From the NCBI GenBank assembly GCA_046318595.1, contig JBKCTV010000025.1, positions 1 to 5,029 on the forward strand: DNA of 5,029 nucleotides, given 5' to 3'. Shown here piece after piece: positions 1 to 5,029 of the stretch. The notes beneath the pieces are model-generated. The model saw only the letters and a list, made by a program, of their open reading frames with translations, searched no databases and had not been told where the DNA came from. This DNA is from DAITMV01 sp046318595. GTDB lineage: Bacteria > Pseudomonadota > Gammaproteobacteria > Burkholderiales > Burkholderiaceae_B. Numbering within the stretch: the stretch's first letter is position 1; every line of letters starts with the position of its first letter. The position numbers and the translations under genes were made by a program.

Positions 1-176
1 CAGAGAAGGGCGGCCCACTGACAGGGCCCGCGACGCACCCGCACACATCCGCACAGTCAGCCCGTGACCAGCAGCACACCCAGCGCACGCGCCCAAGCGC
101 GAAAACATACACACAGACACGCAGTAGTGCAGGCACAGGGCGTGGTCAGCCCTGGAAGAACACGTGCACAGCCTCG
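1..176 (-). other. Downstream non-coding sequence, probable 3' UTR of the retrotransposon
   Basis: These bases follow the TGA on the coding strand. They contain no continuation of the protein and no convincing gene. On the plus strand they are rich in CA/CAC and GC words (for example 43-56 and 103-121). Two short inverted repeats are visible: 12-16 with 24-28 and 136-141 with 149-154, each with a seven-base spacer. No poly(A), simple-repeat tail or target-site duplication is seen, so the element probably extends beyond position 1. It could instead be flanking DNA if the element ends soon after the stop. Confidence 0.55.
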
Positions 177-3100
177 TCAGCCAGCGCGATCAGGAGGCAG
201 CTGCAGGACCAGCCTGCCTTCCTGCCTGGCCACAAACGGGTGTGCAGCAGACAAGCGGGGCAGCACGTCGTCCTTGGCAGCGTTGTGCTGCACGAAGGAC
301 TGCAGACGCGACCAGAAGTCAGCGACAGCAGCACGGCTGGCCCGCTGCACTGGCGTGGGGGGCAGCGCAGCCGCCTCCAACGCCAGATCAGGCGGATCAA
401 TGCCAAAAGCCTCATACAGCGTCAGCTGGCGCAACGCTGGGGCAGCAGCAGCCGCAGCAGCGGCCAGGTGCTGCGCATCAAAGTGCGCAGCCCACATGAC
501 ACGGCGACCGTGCTCCATGGCAGACAGCGCAGCCATGCATACCAGGCGCCACACAGTGGCGTCAACGGCTTGCCACGGCGCCATGCACAGCCACAGGTGC
601 GCAACCACAAGCGGCCGGGGGGGCGCACCTGCAGCGGACAGCGCACTGGCCACAGCAAGCAGAACAGCCTGCGCAACAGGGCACTCCCAGAAGGTGTGCA
701 GCCGCATGGCAGGGGCGCCAACATCCCGACGTGCCTGTGCGCTGTCGCACTGGTGCGGCAACAAGCCGGCAGCACCGCACGCGCACGGGCCACTCAAGCA
801 AATGTCATGCCCACCAGCACCGCGCACCCCGTTCACTGTCATCCGCCAAAACACCCCCTTGTGCAGGTTGGGCCACGCCAGCTGCCACGCCGCGCACAAC
901 GTGGAGCGCAGACGCGCGTGCCCCTCATCCACGGTCGGCAGGGCAGGCGGGGCAGGCGCCTGGGGCACGGCGTGCATGCCCGGGCCCAGGACGTCAGGCA
1001 GGCCAGCGGCGGGGGCAGCGGGGCCAGGCACGGGCACCGGCTCCGCAGACTCCGACGCAGCCAGCGCGCACGACACGTACGCCCGCTGCCGCAAGGTACG
1101 GTTGTCCGCGACGGGCTGGCCAAGCACAGACATGACGTCGCGGACACGCACCGCCGGTGACAGCACCAACAGCGGCGAATCCGCAGCACCCGCAGCCGTG
1201 CGCCGCGGCCACCCACAGCAGTGCAGCACGCGCCGCGCTGCCTCGTCCAGTGCCACCGGCAGCGGGCGCGGCGGCACCGGCAGCCCAACCCGCCACTCCG
1301 GCACGTGCTGCGCCACGGCCGGCGGCACGCGGTTCCACATCCCGGTGAGCACCTGGTTCAGCAGGTACGGGTCACGCAGCAGGTGGCGGCACGCCTCGCT
1401 GCGCACGGTCAGGGGCAGGTAGGGCACGCCCCACACCTCCTGCCAGTACTGAGTCGTAACGGACGTGTACGGCCTGCCCGTCGCAGGGTTGACCATCCGC
1501 GCGAGCACCCGCTGCAGGTCGCCCACCGTTTCCACCTCCGGCACGTGCGCCAGAGTATCGGTGAAAAGGGTGCCCCACAACCGTCGCAGCCCCTCGGCCG
1601 GTTCGGGCGGCATCTCCCCCCACGGCCGCAGCACGGGGCTGCACCACAGCGGCATGTCCGCACACCACAGGCCAGGGGGCTCCGCGGCCTCACGCACCAC
1701 AGCCGGGGTGCCAAGGCGGCGCAAGCCAGCCACCCACCGCAGCAGCGCGGCTGGGAGTTGGGCCGAGCCCGGCATGGTGTGCCGGTCAGCCTTCAGGGAC
1801 GCGAGGCCCAGCAGGGCGTACGCGGGGTGCACAGGGCCGTACGCCCACCCCAGCACCTGGCGGGCCAGCCGCATCCACAGCGGGGGTTCAGGCAGGTGTG
1901 CGGGCTGGTCCGCGCCCCCGACAGCGCCCCCCTCCCCGCCGGCACCCCCGCCCCCAGCAGCGTCCGCGTCGTCCGCGCCTCCAGCCCCCACGAGGAAGCA
2001 GAGCAGGCGGATGCCCCACACCGCATGGCGCGCGTCGGTGTGCTCCCCCAGCGGCAGGGCACCAAAGCCACCATCAGCAGGGCGACCTGGCTGGAGCACA
2101 GTGTGCAGGCCTGGCAGGGCGTTACGGCGGTGGGCATCGTCAGTAGCACCCTGATCCGCGGGCACGTCCGCCACGTCACCCGGCCCCTGCCCACGGTCCA
2201 CCAAGCGTCCCATCGTGCGGGTAAGGTCCGACATGGCATCGTCAGGCACGCCACAGAACTCGGCATAGTAAAGCACTGTACTCACCCCATATGCAGACGC
2301 AGCCGTTGCGTACCCAAACGGGGACATGCGCAGACGCGCCAACTTGCTGCACGCCTGCTTGTGGCGCTCGCAGAGCGTCGCCCACGGCTTGCTGGGCCGT
2401 GCCACACCCGAGGCACACGGCGCCGGCAGGCCCGTCGCACGGCACCCCAGCGGCTCGACCGTGGCGGAGAACACAACCCCCAGCGCAGTTGCCTCACGCA
2501 CCAGGGGGATGCCGCAGACCCGCGGCGGCTGCCCTCCAGCCGGCACAGACACCGGGGCCTGACCAGCTGGCACACAGCCCACGGGCAGCAGCCTGCATTT
2601 GGGCAGTCCCAGGGCCTGCCCCGTGGCCCGCTGGAACACACCCATGCACACCACGAGCGGCAGCACATCCGCGTCACGCCACGAGCGCAGCAGGACCTGG
2701 ACGTCGTCGGCATACATGACACAAAACGCGAGCTGCCCACCCACACGCAAGCCCAGGCCCTCCTGGGCGCGCAGCCAACACGACAACGCCCATGGCACCA
2801 GCAGGTAGAGCACCGGGGACAGGGGGCACCCCTGCCGCACGCCCGACACCCACTCAGCCTGGCGGGACGCAGTGCCGTTCACAACTACCACAGCCCGGGT
2901 GTTCGTGAGCAGCAGACGCACCCACGGCATAACGCGTGTGCCCCCCACTGTGTCCAACATGGCATACAGGAACTCACGGTCTACCGTGTCGTACGCTTTG
3001 GCGAAGTCCAGGAACGCCACTGCCCCCGCGTCAGGTAAGCCCGGCTGGCCCGACTGTGCCTGCAGGGCAGCTGGCAGCAACTGCAGGGCGTGGATGTTGC

Positions 3101-5029
3101 TGCCAATGCTACGGCCAGGCAGGAACGCGGACTGCTCCGGGGGGATCACCCGGCTCAGAGCACGTGCCAGCCTGTCCGCCAGCACGCGTGCAAGCACACG
3201 GTAGTCCGAGTTAAGCATGGTCAGCGGGCGGTAGTTGGCGATCTCGGCTGCGTCCCCACCCTTGTGCGCCACGATCACCTGCCCGTCCAGGAATCCCGCC
3301 GGCACCCGCAAGCTCGCGCCCACGGCACAACACAGGCGGGTGAGCAGCGGCTGCAGCACGCGACCACCGAGCTTCCATACCGCGCCAGGAATGCCGTCCG
3401 AGCCCGGCACCGTGCCCGGGCGCAGGCCACCCGCAGCCTTCTGCACCTCAGCAGCCGTGACCGCCCGTTCAGCCACCGCTGCCGCATGGTCAGGTGCGAG
3501 GCACGCCGCGTGTGCACGCACGGCGGCAAGCACGCGCTCGCGGTCCGCAGGAACGCAGCTCGACGGCCCCGACACCGCCGTCAGGTAGGCAGAGGCCACC
3601 TCCGCACACGCGGCGCTGTCGGTGACCAGCCCCCCGCTGCGCCCGTCGCGGAGCATGGCGAGCTGCCCCGCACGCCGCGGTTTGCTCATGATGCTGTTCA
3701 GCAGCGGTCCCGCCTGTTCGCCCTGCCGGAGCCACTGGTAGCGTGCGCGACTGTCACCCTGCAGCGCCTGGGCCGCCAGCACATCGAGCATGGCGTGCTG
3801 CGCGGCCAGCACACCGTGCAGTGCTGCGGCCGCGTCGGCCGGCGGCGCATGTTCAAAACGCAGCTGAGCATCCCGCAGCGCATCCCGCGCGTCCTGCGCG
3901 GCCCGACGGGCATCCCCCTCCCCCAGCTGCCGCACCGCTCGGTACTCCCGGTGCAGGTCACCCAGCTTGGCACCCAGCCTGCGCTTGAACGCAGGCCACC
4001 AGTTGAGCAGCTCCGCATCCGTGGGCGGTGCGGCCCGCACCTCCTCCTCCGCCCACGTGGTGAAAGCCTGGAGCAAGGCAGCGTCAGCAGCGAAGTCCGT
4101 GCGGTACCGCGGGGTGGGGTGCTGCACACCACGCCGCACCACCTCAGCCGGTGTCAGATGCAGTACCACCGGGCGGTGGTCGGACGGTGTCCACGGCTGC
4201 ACCTGACACTGATACACGTGGGGCAACAGGTCAGCATCCACCATGACGCGGTCAATCAGGGACGCAACCCGCCCACTGAAAAACGTGAAGAGGTGTGCGT
4301 GGGGATGGCGGTGGCGCAGCGCGTCCACCAGCCCATGGTCCGCGCAAAGGCTCAGGAAGCCCTCAGCCGCCCGCTGTTCTGCAGTCCGGCTGGCGGCACG
4401 CGCCGGCTGCACGTGTGCGGCCTGCAGCTGGTAGCGGTCACCGGCGGGGTCCAGGGTGTGGTTGAAGTCGCCCAGGACCACACCCCGGGCCCCCTCCGGT
4501 ACCCGGCGCAGCGCTGGGCGCAGCACCTGCTCCCGGTATGTGGCCTGCTGCGGGTACTCGTTAGGGAAGTAGCACGCAAGCAGCTGCAGGCGGTGCCCCG
4601 CCCACTGCAGCGGCAGCTCCAACAGCCGCCCGCCCGCATCACGGCGCACGTCGGCACTGCGCACCACCACCGCCCCACTGTCCAGCAGGCGGCGGCGGAC
4701 CAGGACGGCAACCCCTGCACCAGCGCGCGCGCCACCCGGCCGCTGCGTGTTGTGCGCCCAGAACGCCTGGTAGGCGTCGCACTTGATGTCGGTAGCCACG
4801 GAGTCCAAACGCATCTGCACCTGCGTGGCGTCAGCGTCTGTACGCAGGTGCGTTTCCTGAATGCACACCACGTCCAGCCGCAAGTACGACCACACCAGCA
4901 TCAATGCGTGCACCTTGTCACGGAAGTCAGCGCCAGCGAGGGGGGCAGCCCGGCGTTGCCGTTCGCTACCCTCCCACTGGTCATCACCACGACCAAAACC
5001 TCGCACATTGTGCGTGGCCACCCGCAGGC
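177..5029 (-). CDS. LINE ORF2 polyprotein: APE endonuclease / reverse transcriptase / zinc-binding motif, partial at N-terminus
   Basis: This frame encodes the replication protein of the retrotransposon, which nicks chromosomal DNA and reverse transcribes the element RNA at the nick. Residues are numbered from the GTG at 5019-5021. Endonuclease residues 1-290: N5, E56, D185, N187, D257, S280-D281-H282. Linker 291-529. Reverse transcriptase about 530-860: D672 and Y770-A-D-D773. C-terminal region 861-1379. Cys/His motif around 1408-1447. Tail to 1614, ending at TGA 177-179. The GTG is probably not the start: the frame stays open to the window edge (codons for Leu and Arg precede it), and LRVATHNVRGF reads as a continuous APE first strand, so the true start lies upstream. 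At more than 1600 residues it is longer than mammalian L1 ORF2p (about 1275), mostly because the part after RT is long. Long antisense open frames over this gene are by-products of its GC-rich codon use. Confidence 0.93.
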   Translation of the reverse strand, partial: LRVATHNVRGFGRGDDQWEGSERQRRAAPLAGADFRDKVHALMLVWSYLRLDVVCIQETHLRTDADATQVQMRLDSVATDIKCDAYQAFWAHNTQRPGGARAGAGVAVLVRRRLLDSGAVVVRSADVRRDAGGRLLELPLQWAGHRLQLLACYFPNEYPQQATYREQVLRPALRRVPEGARGVVLGDFNHTLDPAGDRYQLQAAHVQPARAASRTAEQRAAEGFLSLCADHGLVDALRHRHPHAHLFTFFSGRVASLIDRVMVDADLLPHVYQCQVQPWTPSDHRPVVLHLTPAEVVRRGVQHPTPRYRTDFAADAALLQAFTTWAEEEVRAAPPTDAELLNWWPAFKRRLGAKLGDLHREYRAVRQLGEGDARRAAQDARDALRDAQLRFEHAPPADAAAALHGVLAAQHAMLDVLAAQALQGDSRARYQWLRQGEQAGPLLNSIMSKPRRAGQLAMLRDGRSGGLVTDSAACAEVASAYLTAVSGPSSCVPADRERVLAAVRAHAACLAPDHAAAVAERAVTAAEVQKAAGGLRPGTVPGSDGIPGAVWKLGGRVLQPLLTRLCCAVGASLRVPAGFLDGQVIVAHKGGDAAEIANYRPLTMLNSDYRVLARVLADRLARALSRVIPPEQSAFLPGRSIGSNIHALQLLPAALQAQSGQPGLPDAGAVAFLDFAKAYDTVDREFLYAMLDTVGGTRVMPWVRLLLTNTRAVVVVNGTASRQAEWVSGVRQGCPLSPVLYLLVPWALSCWLRAQEGLGLRVGGQLAFCVMYADDVQVLLRSWRDADVLPLVVCMGVFQRATGQALGLPKCRLLPVGCVPAGQAPVSVPAGGQPPRVCGIPLVREATALGVVFSATVEPLGCRATGLPAPCASGVARPSKPWATLCERHKQACSKLARLRMSPFGYATAASAYGVSTVLYYAEFCGVPDDAMSDLTRTMGRLVDRGQGPGDVADVPADQGATDDAHRRNALPGLHTVLQPGRPADGGFGALPLGEHTDARHAVWGIRLLCFLVGAGGADDADAAGGGGAGGEGGAVGGADQPAHLPEPPLWMRLARQVLGWAYGPVHPAYALLGLASLKADRHTMPGSAQLPAALLRWVAGLRRLGTPAVVREAAEPPGLWCADMPLWCSPVLRPWGEMPPEPAEGLRRLWGTLFTDTLAHVPEVETVGDLQRVLARMVNPATGRPYTSVTTQYWQEVWGVPYLPLTVRSEACRHLLRDPYLLNQVLTGMWNRVPPAVAQHVPEWRVGLPVPPRPLPVALDEAARRVLHCCGWPRRTAAGAADSPLLVLSPAVRVRDVMSVLGQPVADNRTLRQRAYVSCALAASESAEPVPVPGPAAPAAGLPDVLGPGMHAVPQAPAPPALPTVDEGHARLRSTLCAAWQLAWPNLHKGVFWRMTVNGVRGAGGHDICLSGPCACGAAGLLPHQCDSAQARRDVGAPAMRLHTFWECPVAQAVLLAVASALSAAGAPPRPLVVAHLWLCMAPWQAVDATVWRLVCMAALSAMEHGRRVMWAAHFDAQHLAAAAAAAAPALRQLTLYEAFGIDPPDLALEAAALPPTPVQRASRAAVADFWSRLQSFVQHNAAKDDVLPRLSAAHPFVARQEGRLVLQLPPDRAG
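180..671 (-). other. C-terminal helical tail of the polyprotein, residues 1451-1614
   Basis: The tail after the zinc motif is Ala/Leu-rich and probably helical. It carries VWRLVCMAALSAMEHGRRVMW at about 1490-1510, a helix of the sort that follows the zinc motif in L1-like proteins, then an eight-alanine run and a final segment with FWSRLQSFV (1569-1577) and HPFV (1594-1597). From memory, FW-x-x-L and HPF endings occur in volvocine-algal LINE proteins, which supports the alga guess but is unverified. The stop is TGA; the last residues are DRAG. Confidence 0.55.
441..464. repeat. Short GCA/GCC trinucleotide run encoding eight alanines
   Basis: On the coding strand eight consecutive alanine codons (GCC, GCT, GCG) encode residues 1520-1527. 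The codons are imperfectly repeated, and such short CAG/GCA-type runs are common in GC-rich algal genes. Probably a harmless helix extension or linker that can vary in length between copies. Confidence 0.8.
672..884 (-). other. RT-associated Cys/His zinc-binding motif (zf-RVT-like), residues 1380-1450
   Basis: WQLAWPNLHKGVFWRMTVNGV (1379-1399) leads into a Cys/His cluster: C1408, C1413-A-C1415, H1423, C1425, then H1442-T-F-W-E-C1447 (bases 681-800). In LINE proteins the equivalent segment has a C-x(1-3)-C pair and a downstream H-x4-C ending before Pro, as here (ECP). It is thought to bind nucleic acid during target-primed reverse transcription. The H-x4-C half is a clear match; which of the four upstream cysteines pair with it cannot be decided by eye. 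The lead-in W-x(n)-HK-x-x-FWR is also usual just before this motif. Confidence 0.75.
885..2441 (-). other. Thumb-like and C-terminal region after RT, residues 861-1379, function unknown
   Basis: About 520 residues separate the RT core from the zinc-binding motif. The first part (about 887-1008) resembles the post-RT thumb region of L1-type proteins: a helix around KLARLRMSPFGYATAASAYG, then YYAEF, RLVDRGQ, and the block PADGGFGALPLGEHTDARHAVWG at 981-1003, which looks like a conserved core. An extra Gly/Asp-rich stretch sits at 944-966. A Gly/Ala/Asp low-complexity insert follows at 1012-1038. Residues 1045-1320 have hydrophobic and Trp/Tyr spacing typical of a folded domain (for example YWQEVWGVPYLPL at 1192-1204), but I recognise no named family. 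A Pro/Ala-rich linker lies at 1327-1362. I find no RNase H signature (no D-G-S/T type first strand), so RNase H is unlikely. Confidence 0.6.
1905..1988. repeat. Low-complexity GGN/GCN tract encoding a Gly/Ala/Asp-rich linker
   Basis: On the coding strand this tract encodes residues 1012-1038, almost all Gly, Ala, Asp and Glu, with runs such as GGGGAGGEGGAVGG. It interrupts otherwise normal protein between the ARHAVWG block and PLWMRLARQVLGW. It looks like a flexible, acidic linker grown by slippage of GC-rich triplets and is likely to vary in length among copies. Confidence 0.75.
2442..3434 (-). other. Reverse transcriptase domain (RVT_1 type), residues 530-860
   Basis: This domain copies the element RNA into DNA from the nicked target. 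Visible blocks: LRPGTVPGSDGIPGAVWK (533-550), the N-terminal block typical of non-LTR RTs; IVAHKGGDAAEIANYRPLTM (583-602); EQSAFLPGRSIGSNI (629-643); motif A FLDFAKAYDTVD (670-681) with catalytic D672 (bases 3006-3008); motif B SGVRQGCPLSP (726-736); motif C YADD (770-773; bases 2703-2714) with the two catalytic aspartates; a motif D region at about 796-815 (FQRATGQALGLPKCRLLPVG); and ALGVVF (846-851). The NYRPL and GRSI blocks favour the L1 group over R2 or CR1 types. All three catalytic Asp residues are present, so the domain should be able to work. Confidence 0.95.
3435..4151 (-). other. Interdomain linker between endonuclease and RT, residues 291-529, charged and helical
   Basis: This stretch joins the two catalytic domains. 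Residues about 340-425 are rich in Arg, Ala, Gln, Asp and Glu with spaced Leu (for example around LGDLHREYRAVRQL at 353-366), consistent with long helices, possibly a coiled coil. It is followed by YQWLRQGEQAGPLLNSIM at 428-445, which corresponds to the segment just before RT in L1-like proteins (usually W-x-R-x-G-(E/D)-x-x-x-x-F/L). Residues 446-529 lead into the RT. The role as a hinge or RNA-binding part is inferred from position; no catalytic motif is seen. Confidence 0.7.
4152..5029 (-). other. APE-type (EEP family) endonuclease domain, residues 1-290
   Basis: This domain makes the target-site nick that primes reverse transcription. In order it shows HNVRGF (N5, metal-site Asn of the first strand), CIQETH at 53-58 (catalytic Glu E56), CYFPNEYP at 150-157 (Tyr in the place of the conserved Y of L1 endonucleases), GDFN at 184-187 (D185 and N187; bases 4461-4472), LIDRVMV at 255-261 (D257), and SDHRPV at 280-285 (catalytic pair D281/H282; bases 4176-4184). 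These match the conserved residue set of APE/L1 endonucleases, with none missing among those I can align by eye. The first few residues are cut by the window edge. Target preference cannot be read from sequence alone. Confidence 0.92.

Larger units (their letters stand above)
1..5029 (-). mobile_element. Non-LTR retrotransposon (LINE), L1/Tx1-like, minus strand, both ends outside or unresolved
   Basis: The window is filled by the ORF2-type polyprotein of a LINE plus about 176 bases downstream of its stop. The domain order endonuclease, reverse transcriptase, Cys/His motif is diagnostic for APE-bearing non-LTR elements. No LTR, integrase, protease or RNase H is seen, which argues against LTR elements and against LINE clades carrying RNase H. 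The RT wording (GRSIGSNI, DFAKAYDTVD, GVRQGCPLSP, YADD) reads like the L1/Tx1 group, which from general knowledge is present in volvocine green algae. No poly(A), short tandem tail or target-site duplication is visible, so neither terminus can be placed; the 5' UTR and any ORF1 would lie beyond the right edge. The frame is uninterrupted, suggesting a recent insertion. Clade assignment is inference and needs an RT phylogeny. Confidence 0.92.

Noticed and set aside
43..121. CA-rich stretch as a microsatellite or LINE 3' tail repeat
   Set aside because: The words vary (cgcacac, catccgcac, catacacacagacac) with no steady period, so it does not qualify as a tandem repeat or a tail.
861..1379. RNase H domain after RT, as in some plant and algal LINEs
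   Set aside because: I could not find the D-G-S/T first strand or the spaced E and D residues in a matching order.
64..1422. Plus-strand open frame of 452 codons opposite the zinc motif and tail
   Set aside because: It is low complexity (Ala, Arg, Ser, Thr, Cys, His), with no family resemblance, and is fully explained as the shadow of the minus-strand gene.
1221..3038. Plus-strand open frame of 605 codons opposite the RT and C-terminal region
   Set aside because: It is antisense to conserved RT motifs, its product is an Arg/His/Gln/Pro-rich string without recognisable motifs, and such frames are expected opposite a GC-rich gene with strong third-position G/C bias.
177..5029. Bacterial retroelement such as a group II intron RT, retron or DGR
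   Set aside because: The APE endonuclease at the N-terminus, the L1-like RT blocks and the C-terminal H-x4-C motif are those of a eukaryotic LINE; there is no maturase or HNH domain, and no msr/msd or template-repeat RNA is visible.
1..5029. CRISPR array, tRNA, rRNA or riboswitch
   Set aside because: No regularly spaced direct repeats, cloverleaf or rRNA-like words were seen on either strand; the coding frame accounts for nearly all of the window.

Overview
The window is almost entirely one protein-coding unit on the minus strand. It is the large polyprotein (ORF2 type) of a non-LTR retrotransposon (LINE) that most resembles the L1/Tx1 group. One reading frame runs without a stop from the right edge of the window to a TGA at 177-179, giving at least 1614 codons. 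It encodes, in order, an apurinic-type (APE/EEP) endonuclease, a basic/helical linker, a reverse transcriptase with all core motifs, a long C-terminal region and a Cys/His zinc-binding motif of the kind that follows RT in LINEs.

Organism: the very high GC content, strong third-position G/C bias, Ala-rich protein, CAG/GCA-rich texture and L1-like element suggest a nuclear genome of a GC-rich green alga (Chlamydomonas/Volvox/Haematococcus type). This is inference from composition and from memory of L1 elements in volvocine algae; another GC-rich eukaryote cannot be excluded. Nothing suggests a bacterial locus: there is no operon, Shine-Dalgarno site or second gene.

Layout, read along the coding strand (right to left): 5029-4152 endonuclease, cut at its extreme N-terminus by the window edge; 4151-3435 linker; 3434-2442 reverse transcriptase; 2441-885 thumb-like and poorly characterised C-terminal region with a Gly/Ala/Asp-rich insert; 884-672 zinc-binding region; 671-180 helical C-terminal tail with an alanine run; 176-1 downstream non-coding sequence, probably the element's 3' UTR.

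The parts fit target-primed reverse transcription: the endonuclease nicks the target, the RT copies the element RNA from the nick, and the zinc-binding region probably contacts nucleic acid. All catalytic residues I can identify are present and the frame is unbroken, so this copy looks young or recently active. The 5' UTR, any ORF1, both element ends and any target-site duplication lie outside the window or cannot be recognised in it. I see no unrelated novel system here; the most interesting points are the intact coding capacity and the long C-terminal half.
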